Assembly (NCBI RefSeq): GCF_019649055.1
Contig: NW_026570438.1
Coordinates: forward strand, 1-64,000
Length of the DNA stretch: 64,000 bases
Reading direction: 5' to 3'
From: Paramacrobiotus metropolitanus
Lineage: Eukaryota; Tardigrada; Eutardigrada; Parachela; Macrobiotidae
The notes under the pieces were generated by a model, which made no database searches, was not told the origin of the DNA, and saw only the letters and a program-made list of their open reading frames with translations. Shown piece by piece: positions 1-13,500 of the stretch; the stretch's first letter is position 1; each line of letters begins with the position of its first letter. The position numbers and the translations under genes were made by a program.

Positions 1-754
1 CGGCTGTATATAGGCACGCTTGTTACGGTGGCACGGCAGAGCCGTGGTACCGTCCCGCATAGTGGTAGTATGGTTGCGGCTGATATTAGGAGAAGTGCAG
101 CACGTTACGTGCTGACAGTGTTTGCACGTCTCACGACGCAGCCGGGCTATGCATGCGACTACGAGTAGTACGAATAATTTTTTATTTTTTATTTTAGTTC
201 TTTACTTATTTTAATAACTATACTACTTACTTGAAGCTTTTTGCGGTGATTTTATTCAGTCAATTTTATTCACTCATCAATTAATAGTATGTATTATTTA
301 TTCGGCATGTATTTTGCTTACTCTGCATAGTTTATTGCGGTGAGTTAATTCAGTAAATTGTTTTCATCCTACAGCCATAACTTCGTTTATTCTACAGTCT
401 ACACCAATTAATTTTGTTTATATATTGCTATAATACATATTATTATTATGTCAGAATTCTGTTTCAGTTCCATAATACCTGTAGGTCTTGCAAGTTGCAG
501 TCCACCAGTGAACGGCGTGAAAATTACGGCCTTTTAATTCCAACAGCTTGATAAACAGCACAATAAAACCAAAAACCGACATTTTATCGAAAAAATTTCG
601 TAACAAATTTCTCAAGAATTTCTCGACAATTCCAACCACAGTTTCTCGCTTCCAAATTACACCAGTACTTTAATCCACGACAAATAAAAATAAACAATCA
701 CAACAAATAATTTAAAAAGAACGAATCAATTCTAAAATAATTAAATAATCAATT
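1..754. other. AT-rich non-coding stretch
   Basis: I see no coding signal here. The first 180 bases are GC-richer and the rest is AT-rich. Short open frames have no coding-like composition. Confidence 0.5.
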
Positions 755-756
755 TA

Positions 757-1501
757 CAGGGGTGCTACGCCAAGTTCGGGCAGTTACGAAAATTCCTCTG
801 CTTCTACCAGTTAAGTCTAATATTTTGAATTTGTTCTTGCAAGATAGTTCTTGTCCTGGACCACCTTAGGTAATTTTGTTTCTATGCAAAAAGCTGATGT
901 ACAAGGAATGCGAGCCGAATTTCTAATTTCATTTTTTGTGCAAAAATCTCACTGCTTAGTACGAAATAATCATGTACCTTCAACAAAAATTTAAAAATTG
1001 GTGGACATTGAGAACTGTGAGGTGTGAGCTGTATTTTCTAAGGGTCCTTCCCTACCTTCAGTTTAAACAATAAAATCTTCCCTAATGGGATCGGTGCTCT
1101 AGGCAACCGCATTCCCCTGTAGGTACTTTTTAACATACAAGTCTATGGGAAATGCATCTTGTTCCGAGGTCACCTCGAGCACGGATGGCGTAAGTCCCCA
1201 TTGCCGACCCTTGAACGACACCTTCTGGGTCACTCAACAGTTTTCAAAATGGCTCGCGCAAGAATATTTGTTGGGACATTTTGAATCGGTCCAGTCATAA
1301 GCCCCCGAAAAACTACCTTCACCCCCGCCTCTTATATTCCGCCTGGCCCCTTGCTATCGAGTCGAATGATTGAAAATTTGACACTGTTAGATTAGCAAGA
1401 AAAAGTTACACTAGAAAAGTGAAGAAACGAAAACAAAATGGCGTACGGGAATATTTACAATTTATTTTACGCAGCTGCCCGAACTTGGCGTAGCACCCCT
1501 G
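757..1501. mobile_element. Non-autonomous DNA transposon with TA target duplication
   Basis: The two ends are a 27-bp inverted repeat: 757-783 begins CAGGGGTGCTACGCC and 1475-1501 is its reverse complement. Each end is flanked by TA (755-756 and 1502-1503), as left by Tc1/mariner-type transposases. The 745-bp body has no transposase reading frame, so it is a MITE or an internally deleted copy. The superfamily call rests only on the TA duplication and the end structure. Confidence 0.75.
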
Positions 1502-1503
1502 TA

Positions 1504-2040
1504 AATTAACCGTTACAACATCGGCGCAAACTGTATCCACAAAAAATTCACCGTGAGTAGAATGAGAATTTTATTTCAATTTTTTTTAAAATAACGGCAC
1601 TCTGAATTTAATGAGCTTGGGATTTACAGACATAACCGGCATCTTCAGATCAGCAATCTTGTTCGCCGGGAAATTGTTGCCGGCACTACCTTGCCTGGAA
1701 AAAAAAGAAAGAGAGAAAAAATAAAGCCACGCGGGAAAAAATTTACATAAAATATGAAATTTCAATTTCAACTTAGGCATCTGGCAAAAACGATGTTTGA
1801 TAATTTTTAATTTCGCAAAACTACAAACAGAAAATTATTCCGGAGCAGAATCAAACAAATCAACGAAAAATTACAAAAAAGCAACGACAAAACTATCAAA
1901 ATTAATCAAATAAATCAACGAAAATTATCACAAAAAATTAAATTTAAAATATTCAAATTAAAGAAATCAGAAGAAAAATAGCAGAAATAATTAGGCCAGC
2001 AAATTCCCTAAAAAATAATATTCAATTCGACAAGAAGCGC
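1504..2040. other. AT-rich non-coding stretch
   Basis: No gene is recognised. The stretch may be intron or 3' sequence of the uncertain minus-strand block just to its right. Confidence 0.4.
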
Positions 2041-2047
2041 ACTAACC

Positions 2048-2548
2048 TGGCCCCTGAAAATCCACGGTGATAATAATTATGCATATGTAGGCGAATAAAC
2101 GTCGGAATCGTGTGGAATCCCACTTCCCAGCACCACCGGGTAGTGCGTTTTCGGTCGAATATCTGCTCATCCGCAAACCACTGCGCCCGACGGAACGTAT
2201 GCCGGAATAACGGCACATGCTCCGGCGTCAAATACTGGACGGTGTCGGCTCCAGGGCCCAGGGGTGTCGGTCGGTGATGGGCTCCAGGGGCAACGCCAGA
2301 TAGTGATGGCGGGACTTGGGGATGGAGTCGGACAGGATGACAATGGATACATCGAGGTACAGTTGGCGCGCGCGGGGTCCTTGGAGGATCGTAGAAGCCC
2401 CAGACGCCAGCGCTGCTGGAGGGACACCTCCCAGAGGGTCTCCAGAGGGGCCCGATCACCCGTCGCCCCGGACCGGCGTCGTAGGCGGAGAGGGAGGCGG
2501 GGGCCGGGGCAGACTGATGGAGGTAATCACGGGGGTCTGTGTCTCCAT
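2048..2548 (-). pseudogene. GC-rich coding-like block, unrecognised, with in-frame stops
   Basis: On the minus strand an ATG at 2548 opens a Pro-rich frame (MET-QTPVIT...) in sequence much richer in GC than its surroundings, the signature of exons in this window. The frame meets TGA at codon 31 (2456-2458), reads on for about 75 more codons including an LYLDVSIVILSDSIPKS segment, and stops at 2228-2230. A different minus frame is open from about 2240 down to 2048 and ends at a possible donor. Either this is a decayed exon or my frame choice is wrong. I do not recognise the family and assign no function. Confidence 0.3.
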
Positions 2549-2863
2549 CGCACGGCGGGCGGCGCTGCGACACGATACCACAACGTCGTCACGACGGTCA
2601 CGTCAGGTTTAGGAACTCGAGTTTCTGTCCGAATTTTCTGTTACGGTGGAGACCGATGGACTAATACAGAAAATTTCCGTACTGTTAAAACAATACATAT
2701 ACACAGTACAATTATTATTAGTCAATTAAAAACCATGAAGACTATTTAAAAAGCATTCTCAACATATCAAAGTATCGTCGCAACCTTATGGGGACGGAAC
2801 TAAAAAGCTAGTGGAAATGGTTGGAAACGGTATAGCGACTTCCACTGGCCAGACGCGGGCGAA

Positions 2864-3030
2864 AGAGTTTTTTAAACAGCGAATACAAATACAACGGAGA
2901 AACGCGATTTGTGTAATGGGTACGATCCCCGATCGTGATAGCATAGAGGAAGTGTTTGTGTTATAAATGCTGTTTCGTTTTGGTACATAGTTTGTACTCG
3001 TATCATGATAGTGATGATACTTATTAAAGG
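2864..3030 (-). repeat. Dispersed repeat, second copy at 10114-10300
   Basis: This segment, with blocks such as GTTTTTTAAACAGCGAATA and GGTACGATCCCCGATC, is repeated in inverted orientation at about 10114-10300 inside an intron of the PTCD2 gene. The two copies are diverged but collinear. The family is not identified. Confidence 0.65.
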
Positions 3031-3242
3031 TTATTTGTCAGGTACGTATCGTCGTAGCGCAGGAAGTTTGCATCTCTTTTCCAGTCGCTTCGTCGGTAGG
3101 TTAGTAAGGTAACAGTAGGGTAAAAAATCCTGTGAGTACCTGGTGTATCGAATACTCCTATGCGTATCCGTTGTACGGTATCTGTACTTGTACAGCGTAT
3201 CCGTTGTTCAGAGCCTAACACCTTTAAAATCTACGTGACCAC

Positions 3243-3407
3243 TACATCGGAACCTCCGCGTTTGCACATCTCTAAGCGCTGGACATCTCTGAATCTTGAA
3301 CAGATTTTTTGTACATATTGGCGGTAACCTGTGAGTCGTGAACACCTCTGAACCCTGAAACAAAAATTGCGTACCGAGGGTGTTCAAGATCGGGAGGTTC
3401 CACTGTA
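3243..3407. mobile_element. Pogo-like MITE
   Basis: The ends TACATCGGAACCTCC and GGAGGTTCCACTGTA form an imperfect inverted repeat about 165 bp apart. CAGTGGAACC-type termini beside TA are typical of pogo/Tigger elements. There is no coding sequence inside. Confidence 0.55.
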
Positions 3408-3509
3408 TCAATTTTTGCAAAGAGGGAGGTGTTGCTTATCTTTTGATATTCGTACTGTCATGATATTTAAAGGGTCGCGACCCGTAAAGTGTAATTCTTG
3501 TGGAAAATT

Positions 3510-3700
3510 ACCCGATACAGGGTGGCAAAATCATGTACATACACATGTCTACACATGAAAATTTTCGCGCGCTCTAGACATTTTTTGCACTGCTACATAG
3601 GGATCTATAGACTATAGCCAAATGATTTGTATTTGTTGGCGTGAAGACCGTTTGTACGCGCAACATCCGGATGGGAAGTTATCGGTGAAATTATTATTAT
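3510..3700. repeat. Dispersed repeat related to 8630-8700 and 46700-47245
   Basis: The block around 3640-3690 (GCGCGCAACATCCGG-type core, here with one change) matches the arms of the inverted-repeat element at 46.8-47.2 kb. The block from 3510 (TACAGGGTGGCAAAATCATG) matches 8637 onward, which leads into CACTTTCGCGCACTC, also found at about 46.7 kb. These are diverged copies of one family. Confidence 0.5.
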
Positions 3701-4550
3701 TACGGCACGAGAGCCGACAACCCCGATAGGACTTCAAATCCGGTCATGAAAATGGCACTACACAAAGTTTAATTGCAAGAAGAGGTACCACAGTCTCATT
3801 ACAGACAGCTCTCCTTCAAATTAAAAACTGCGCATAAGGATAAAATTAGTTTTGTCGTTGTATTATGATGCACGGTGCATTTATGCTTAGGTGCATGTTA
3901 ATAATGCATGCTGAGTATTCCTCATGTATGTAGAATTCTAGCGAAAGCTTTTCTACGATAATGCGAAAAACATGGAAGTGATTACTTATTTCACGCAACA
4001 GTACCGCGGAATGAATCAGCAGTCTAGACTACGTTATTGTTCGTATTGTCCCATTGGATAACGGCTGTTACCGTACCGCTATACAACGGTCAGCCGGCGT
4101 GGTCAATGCGCAGAGGTCAAGTACGCGGCAGTCCGAATCATCATTTATCTAGTGACAATTACGCAGCCTCTCCACGACAACGCTATACCGGTAACACGCT
4201 CGCGACATAAACAAACACCGGCTTGTATCGCATCTAGCACCTTACAATGGACATCTGGACACATTGCAAAGATAAACATCCGCGCGGGTATCGCGACGCA
4301 TTACGCTGCAGAAAAAAGCGTAACACGAGCTGGACATTACACACATTATACCCGATATCACCGATGTAACCGGCATCCGCAGAGCGAATTTACACCGTGC
4401 TGCAGCGGGTGTCATCATCAGATTTTAATTTAATTACCCGGCGATGAAACGCCAGTTCGGCAGTTATTTATTTGGTCAACCGGCAAAATAAACTGCTGTA
4501 TCGGGAAAATGACATTACCGTGGATTACTAAACCATGCGCCGCTTTTGTG
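3700..4550. other. No gene recognised; presumed 5' region of the Gly-rich gene
   Basis: I see no exon-like GC block or homology here. The stretch directly precedes the signal-peptide exon at 4551 and probably holds its promoter. Confidence 0.4.
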
Positions 4551-6487
4551 ATGTTGTTTACCGGATTCTGCTTAGTTTGTGTTTTTTGTTTGCTTGTTGA
4601 TGCAGCCGATCATCGCTCCAAAAGTGATCCCAGGGTACGTTAGATAGTAAATTTTTAAAATCATTAAAAAGATAATTTTGCTTTGATTGATTTAAAGACT
4701 AATTAAAGAAAAATGTTGATTGTTTATTGAGCAACCAAGCATCATCATCACATATCTTTATTCACGAACAACATCAAATATACTGGCTATAGGCTAGTCA
4801 AGCCACCACACTCCGAATTAAACGCAATATTGTTTATTACGCGGTCGCAATTAATTATTCGCAGCTTAATTATATATTGGCCATTTTTGCTGTACACGAC
4901 TATTCTTAAACTGCTGCAGCTAACGGCCAACTGGAAGTTGACGATCAGCCGGACCTTGTCGGCCACGCCCACCCGCGCTAAACGCGACCACCGTTCCAGC
5001 GCCTCCTCGGAAGAACACCGCTCTCGCAACCGCTACTGGAACAGCAATGGGCTGCTGCGCATGGCCCCGGTTAATCAGAGTCCGGCCCGGCAGAATAACG
5101 CCCTCCCGGTGGCCATGCTGCTGCTGTTCTCCGGTCTGGGAGGTACATCGATCAGCGGAATACCCGCTCTCGGTTTTTTTAACATACTTTTCTTATGTTT
5201 CTTAGGTTTTCTTATGCATTATACAGCCGACACGTAATTTAAAAAAATGATTTTACATTAGAAAAAATACCGCTAACGCATTTTGGCGGTTAAATAAGCA
5301 ACCGGTGTTTAATACAGGTAGTGGCCCGGACAGAATTAAAATATAATTATATTACAGGGACTTGTTTTATTAAAAAATTAGTAATTCTGGAATAGGAAGT
5401 ACTGGTAACTGCGCCGTAATGTTTTTAGGTGGAGGTGGAGGCGGCCACATTGGAGGCGGTGGCGGTGGACTGTTGGACGGCGGAGGCGGTGGCGGCGAAA
5501 TGGGACTCCTGCCAGGTCCGCCGGTCCCGCCCGCACCCGGTACAATAATTCTAATTCGGTCTAATTCTTGACCACAGATGGGCCGGCACGCGCCGTACCC
5601 GACGCCGAAGACGAAATCGATCTAAGCGATCTCTTCCAATTTTAGGCCCCGGAGGAGGCGGCGATTTCGATAATCTATGTAAGCGTAGCGCGCTGCTAAT
5701 CAACGGAAATTATGTTTAAACTTTTACATACAGAATAATTATTACTGAAATTATGTGTAAAACTTTAAATAATCAACAAAATCGTTGCTAAATTGGCAAA
5801 TTGTATAAATTATACGGATAAATCAGTAGATGCAAAATTATTTAAATCTGAGCGTCTAGCTATTAAAGAAATAATAAAAAAGAATATTAAATAAAACCTT
5901 CCACATATTAATTTTTGGTTATATAGCTATTAAAGGGATAATAAAAATGATTAATAAATAAAATCTTCCATAAAATAGTTTTTTCTGTATTTTTCTGTAT
6001 ACTATGTTAATTTTGCAGGGAATCTTATCGAAAATTGTGAGTGCCTTGACGAGCGAAATTAGCCGGCAACGAATTTCCAGGAGGCTAAAACTGGCTGGCT
6101 GCGTTAAAAGAAATCGGGTGGCATCCTTTCATAATTAATTAAATAAAAGAGCGGGTGTTGGTTGTTGTGTCTTTGCAGTAATTCCCGGAGTGCCGCCCGG
6201 AGCATTTATCTGAATGATTGCGTGCATGCTGCATGCGCTGTACATCCGCTAATCTCTGGCTGTACATTCTCCCTTTAGATCTATTCGACACGGACCCCAC
6301 CGCCAAATTAACCGCCCGCCGCCCCTTAGCCCCGCCCACCCTGCAGTTGCGCCGTGTCGCGGATGTACCGCCCGCTGACGGCGCTCTGCGGGAGAAAATC
6401 TCCTCGTCCGCCGCGCTCTTAGCGCGCCCGCCCGCCGCTTCCGAGTTCCGCAATGCGCGCCGCCCACAGCGCCGCCGGCATCTGTGA
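4551..6487 (+). CDS. Secreted Gly/Pro-rich protein with microexons
   Basis: I assembled this gene from splice sites; I do not recognise the family. Exon 1 (4551-4634) codes a signal peptide (MLFTGFCLVCVFCLLVDA). Exon 2 (4920-5142) is basic, with RAKR, a possible furin site. Exon 3 (5429-5539) is a run of Gly blocks ending in Pro. Exons 4 (5646-5678, 33 nt) and 5 (6019-6036, 18 nt) are microexons. Junctions after exon 2 are all phase 1, so these exons can be skipped without changing the frame. Two 3' exons are possible: 6179-6214, giving a short end LIPGVPPGAFI then stop, or 6279-6487, giving about 69 residues rich in Ala, Arg and Pro. All junctions are GT-AG and in frame. It is probably an extracellular or cuticle-type protein. 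Confidence 0.55.
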
Positions 6488-7546
6488 CCTTTCTAATTTA
6501 TTCTTCTCTGTACATTTCCGCGAGATCTGTATAATACATGAGTACAACGTCAGCAGTTAATAAAAGCGGGAAAAATTAAGTCCGCTTCACTTAATAATCA
6601 TAGGCAAGTTCTCATCACGGTAGATCCGACCGCGTCAAACCGCAGATGTAGAAAATCGCAGAACGATGGCGTAACAGTTGAAACCCTCGACCATTTGGCG
6701 TCACAAAAGCACACCGATCATTAGAATCACGGCGCAAAAAAAATTTCAGATAATTTTTTTACGTGCGAATAAATTTAAAATTCAAACATTTTTAGCCCTT
6801 TTTTATTAAAAGCTTGATTGGGAACTGAATGAAGTTTGCAATTAAAATCAGAAATTTTTAAGAATTTATTTTCCGAATTACGCTTTCTGTTATGAACAAA
6901 GTGATTAAATCAGGTATTAAAAAAATACGAGTATAAGCCAGTTTCTTTATTACTGTATATCGTTGGTTGCAATTTCCGCTGATGTTGTCAGATCGGAATT
7001 CAAATTTGATTAATATCTCCACTTAAAATTAGCAAACAATAATTTTTGAAAAGATACATCTTTTATTTTAAAGCGTTTTAAAATTGCCAAAGCTCGGACA
7101 GATTTTGAAATGACGGAATGTGACGCTTGAAACCGCAAACGTTTAAAATTGGGATTTGAATCCTACCGTTTTCCAACAAAGTTTCTTGTATTTTCTTCAG
7201 CAATTTTTCGTTCTCACGTTTTCTTAAATAATTTTTTACATAGTCACGAACAGCATTTTTCACCGTCATTTCCATCCGCAACACTTCAGAGCCCGAGAAT
7301 TTCAAATAAGAAAATCACAACAAAATTGCTGCAGATAAGAAAACAACACCGGAAGTCCCAAAAAATTCCCCATCGGTCGAAAAAACACATTTTCGTTATT
7401 AAAAACACATGCTCTAAAATTTCGTCAACGGGCACTGCATTCCCACGTTGTATCGCCAATTCGCAATACTGATTCTCTGATGCAAAAGCTCCCCCGACCG
7501 CAGATGACCCCGACATCCCGGTTTTTGCCGATAAGGCCTAGAATAA
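6488..7546. other. AT-rich spacer between convergent genes
   Basis: The stretch separates the end of the plus-strand Gly-rich gene from the stop codon of the minus-strand PTCD2 gene. It presumably holds both 3' UTRs. No gene is seen. Confidence 0.5.
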
Positions 7547-10500
7547 TTATCGAGCCTTTTTCGCCGCGGGATCCCAGTCATAATCGCTATCCTCATGCTC
7601 CCGGCCGCTTCCCCGGCGATTGTCCCGCCGGCTGTCCGCAGCGCCGCCGGCGCCCGCCGCGGACCATCGCCCGCGTTCCGGCCGACCCAGATCCCGTCCG
7701 TAGCGCCTGCCTTCCGCTGACGGTGGGACGTACGTCCGTGGGCGCTCGTTCTCGGAACGCTGGCTCTGCAAATTCGGTCCAAAAATCATAATTTGAAACG
7801 TATTAATTTTATTTATTATTTCAATTATTTTAAACTTTTATTTCCTGAAATTCTTTCATTTACAGCACAACGGAATTTTTCTAAATAAATTTCTACAAAT
7901 CTAGTTCATAAATTTAAAATTTTATATATTTCTGTATACATATTCATAGCAGAAAGATATTCTAAAGAAATTTATTTCCTAAATTTCAAATTTATTTATT
8001 TGTAGCACAAAGATATTTTACGCAGATTTTTAGAAAATTATTTCATAGATTTCAAATCTAAATTTTTTATTTATTTAAAACAGAAAGATAATCTATATAT
8101 AAATTTTTAGAAATTTATTTCAAAAATTTCAAATTTTATTTATTTTTATTTATTCGTAGCACAAAGATATGCTAAACAAATTTTTCGAAATTTATTTAAG
8201 AAATTTCAAATTGTATTTATTCATAGCACAAAGATATTTTAAACAAATTTTTAGAAATTTATTTCATAGATTTCGTTAATTATTAGATTTTTAATCAAGT
8301 TTTCTAATCAGTTTCCTGTCTAAAATGGCCAACAGACTGCCAGAATGGCAAGCAAACCTGGAAGGCCGCCCGTTCGATGGCGTCCATGAAGGGCCGCTCC
8401 AGGAACTCCTCCAGGGTCTGGGCGTCCACGGCGTCCTCCTCCAGCGCGGCGAAGATCCGCTCGAATTCCCGCCGCAGCTCCGCGGCGTTGCTGACGGCCA
8501 CGGCAGCCTTCACTTCCGCCATCTATCCCCACAGAAATAACCATCAGTAATGTTTTATTTAACTGACCAGTAATTCATTTTCATACTGCATAATTTTGCA
8601 GCTTGATTCGATTCAAGAAACTGGGGAAAATGGCCCGGTACAGGGTGTCAAAAATGGTATACATACACTAAAACTTTCACTTTCGCGCACTCGAATAAGT
8701 TTATAACTTTTGGGAAGGAATACATACATTAAATGCATTGTTGTGTATCAAAAGTCTGGTTATTGTCCAATCTTCTTGAAACTTTGCTGGAAAAGATACA
8801 GAGTTATGAAGTTAAAAGTGAAACAAGTTCAGGTTCACTGTTCATATCAAATTTTAAAATAGAATTAAAATTTGGGAAATCGGAAAAAAATATTATTAGT
8901 GTATACGGTTTTAGTGTAAGTATCCCATTGTTGAAACCAGGTACCGGACCATTTTCCTTAAGGCGCTGTTTAGCAAAAAATTACAAAATTTCCCAAAGAT
9001 CCGACAAGGTACTAGTACTACCTCCGTTTTCAATATACTGAACACTATCGGACAATAATTTTTCTTTCACGTGCAAATTATTATTCTACAACGCGTCTCC
9101 ACTTCCGATGTCCGTGCCACTTAATTTATTTTTCTCTTAATTATCCTAAATAATTTTATTCCTTCCTATTCTTTCTTAATGATTTAAAAAAATGATTTTT
9201 TCTTAATTTACAGAAATTAATATTAACTAACACATCAACGAATAATTTTACTGATTATTTTATTTCGATATTATTAAAACTTACAATAAAAAACCATCGT
9301 TCCTTTCTATTATTATTTAATTTTTATTTTATTCCTCGCTATAATAATTTTATTCTTTCTTAGTGATTTAATGAAATGATTATTTCTGAATTTACAGAAA
9401 TTAAAAATAACTATCACATCAGCGAACAATTTTACTAATTATTTTATTTCAATATTATTAAAACTGACAATAAAAACCATCGTTCCTTTCAATTATTATT
9501 TAATATTAATTGTATAATAACTTTATTTTATGATAATCACAAATTTATAGAAATAATTAGTACAGACAGTGGTAAGGATCAAAAATATTCGCAGTATTAT
9601 TAACTATTATTTTTTGAATAAAACTGTTATTTCCATAATAGTGACCGGCATGGATTTCACATCTGGAAAACCGATTAAATAATGTGCTACACCGTCCGTA
9701 AGGGAAAGCGTTAGCGTAAAAAAAAAAAAAGTTCAAATGTGAATTCACATCCTACGTACAGTAAATAACGCCATAGCGTGCATAAGAAGCCGTTTGCTAA
9801 CGCGGTTTAGCGCCACTGTTCTACGATATCCAGCTGCTTATACGTGATTATTTTCCCATATTAACAAGTTATTCTACGGAAAAATGCTAGAAAACTGAAT
9901 ATTAAACTGCGTGCTTACCACATCCTGGAAGAAGGCCAATCCCGCCCGTTTCGCCGCGCTGTCCTGCGCGGCGGTCCAGCCGAGGATGGGGAGGACCTCG
10001 TCCAGACGACCCAGTCGGGTCAGCGCCAGCACGCGCAGATTGCGGCTGGACATGTAGGATTGGTGACTGTGAAAGGAACCCTGCAGCTCCAACGCGCCCG
10101 CCGCATCGTTCTACAGTGGAACCTTTAATAAGTATCATGGTACGAGTACAAACTATGCACCAGAACAAAACAGCATTTTTAAAAGAAACACTTCCTCTAT
10201 GCAGACTATGCTATCCTGATCGGGGATCGCACCCATTACACAAATTGCGTTTCCCGGTGTATTTGCATAGATATTCGCTGTTTAAAAAACTCGTTTTACA
10301 CAAATCCACATGAAGGTACGTGGATCCAATTTTAGATAAATTAATTAAACTAATTAGAAATTAAATTACGTACAATACATATTATACTTTATTAATACAC
10401 TTAAATTACATTAAATAAAATTTGAATTTAATTTAAATTAACTTAAACTGATATTAAATACTGTAGTTTTTATTTCACAAAATGCGGTAACATCACAGTT

Positions 10501-13500
10501 AAATTATATTAAATTAAAACAATATAAATTCAATAAAAAAATTTAAATTAAGTATACTGCAAATTAATCTGGACTGCAGATAAATCACCATTATTTATTA
10601 AACTGCTGGAAACTCAGAAAGTGTGTTTAAAATTCTGATATACTAACTAAATCTACTTTTTTAATATTAATACAGATTAATTTGCATAAATTAACTGGCT
10701 TCATGATATTTTATTATTTTGACAGAAAACTGCGCACATTGTTTGCCAGTTAATGGCCGCGTGAATTCTTAAAAAATATCGTAACGGGGAACAGTTTAAA
10801 TACTTAAACAGTGAAAGTTGACACCGCAGAGTTCAGTGGAAAACATTAATAAGAAACGTAAACAAAAATTTCTAAAATCACGCGAAAAAGCCAAATTTAA
10901 TCGATTTAATTGTGCTCACAGTTTTCAACGCTAAAGCCACCACGAAGGCCGCCGCTTTACGCATAACCGGCGCCTGTTTGTCCACGGCACCCTGTATCCA
11001 CCCGCGGGCGGTGGCGTAGGCTTCCGCTGTCCCCTACGCAAAATTAACAAGTATTACTTAATTTGTTAAGTATCAAAAAGTATTATAAATTTCTTAAAGA
11101 TTTTTTTCAGTATCGCGATTCTGACGGGAAACTGTTTTGCAATTTAACGAATAAATAAATCTCATGAAAAAGAAAATAAACAAATTAGTAACTAGATAAA
11201 CCGTATCATAAATAACCACCATATACTGTAATGCACGAGAAATTAACCAATTAAGCCAAGTTATTTATTGGTTAAATCCTTTCGATGTTCTTTTTCGAAT
11301 ATCTGGCCAACTGCAGAACAGATTTCCATAGATTGTACAATTTTACAATTAATTAAATTAATTTATTGATGGAATTAATTTTAATACAGATGCTATTCAA
11401 TTCATTATTTGGAAGAAAAGGGTTAAACAATTTTTTTACGACATTTCTAATGGCGCATTTTTATACGAATTTTAAATAATAATTTATTTTTTTTAATCTG
11501 AAAGCCAGGAAAGTCTCTCAGTGTTTTCTCAAAAAAAATCTGACCAACTAAAAAGCAGAATTCCGGTAAATTAATTCAACTAATCACAGAAATAAATTTT
11601 CAGATTTCCCTCAAGTATAATTTAATTGATTAAGTACAAGTAATCAATTTTAATACACGAGGTATTTTGTTTCTAAACTTGAAAGAAAATACTAACATGA
11701 TTTTTTCGGGATATAACTGGAGCATTTTTGTAGGAATTTGTGGTTTTAATTTTACTTTTTTATAATAGGCCAAAAAATAAATCCCTGTTAAAAAAAATTT
11801 GAAAAAAATTGGTAAAAATTTTTAAAATGAATCTCAATTAGAAATTTAAAAAACCGGGCCAGCTAGAGAAAATTATTCGACTGGATGGTACAAGTTTATA
11901 GCAAGCCGCGCAGGCCAGCGCCAGATTTTCGCGGGGGAATCTCGTCGCGATGAAGGGACGCTGCAGCATGTATGTGTACAACTGCACCACGTCGTTGTAG
12001 CGCTGGTGATTGTACAGGAGATTCATGGCCACCATGTACGACGTCAGCTGGTCGTACACCTCCGCCAAAACCTGAAGACAAAATTAAGAAATTATTTGGA
12101 AAATTTACGGCATTTTATTTAACGTAAATTTATCCGATTTATTTGAAGGTATTTTCTTATTTATTTTTGTTTATTATTCTTTTCTATTTTTTATTTTTTC
12201 TGATGGATTTTTTGCTTATATTTATGTCTTGTTTTATGTTTTTCTAATTAATTGCCTTTTTTTAATTTTTCTGTTTATTAACTTATTCATTTATCAATTA
12301 TTTGTTGAATTTCTAGTATAATTTTCTTATTAATTATCTACTTATTAACTTATTTGATTTATCAATTATTTATTGAGTGTACCATTCTTTAAGTGATATT
12401 TAGTTATTTTTATTCAATGTAGAATTTATTTTTGCTCGCATGAAGCAGTACAGAAACAGTTAAGATATTCTATCAAAATATTTAACAATCCGATTTTATT
12501 TCAGCTGCAATTTTGTTGGCCTTCTATGATTCCAGTTATTTTGATTTTTAATAACACATAATGCCACGGGAAAATATTTGCATATAAAAACCCATTGAAC
12601 GCAACAATTTTTAAATGAATACTTCATAAACAAAGAAATTTTCCAGTTTTTAATGAACAAAAAAACTAATCATACTAGTATCAAAAGTGAGTGCATCTCA
12701 AATTAAAAAAATAATAAATAAATACAAAAATGGTTAATAAGTACAAATAAAAATGGTTTACTAATGGTAGACAATTGCCAATATTTTAATTATAGAATCG
12801 TTAATAACGACATTCTGAAACTGTTCTCATTTTCCCAGAATAACTACAATAATTCGCTTTTATTTGCGCTTTTAATTAGTGTGCTATTCTACAGTTCAAA
12901 ATTGCCAATAATGCGTAAAACTAAACGCATTTAATTTTCACATACCTAAATTAAAATTCTAAATCAAACAAAATTACACAATATAAAAAACTAAAAATAA
13001 ACAGCAAACATAAAAAACTACCGAATTATTAAATTATTCAATTAAACTACCAAAGCAAATTGATGCTTCATATACAGAAAGCATAAACAAGAAAATTACA
13101 TTCAATTACTCGTAGAAAAATACCCTAGAAAAAATAAAAAGACCTAAAAAAGAAATGAATTACCAGAATTATTTTTGGATAAATTCCAGACAAATTCCAG
13201 ATAAATTCGATTATATTTCAACGAGCTGTAGCGGACTTAAAGTATTAAAAAATAAAAATCATAAATAAATAAAAATATTCAACAAATACAAATTAAATAC
13301 ATAAAAATATTATGTAAATAGTTAAAAATTAAAGAATAACAAATAAATACTTAAACATATTTCAAAAATTCTTTAAATATAGAATAAATAAAAATGCAAT
13401 TCTACTTACGGGATCCTGAATGGAAGACAGAGCGGCTTCGGGTTTATTGAGATGATAATGCAGACGCATAAGAAGCGGGCCGAAAACGAACGAACCAGTG

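Noticed and set aside
2264-2749. Plus-strand open frames over the GC-rich 2.3-2.7 kb block
   Set aside because: Arg/Gly-rich shadow translation of the opposite strand, with no start context or homology.
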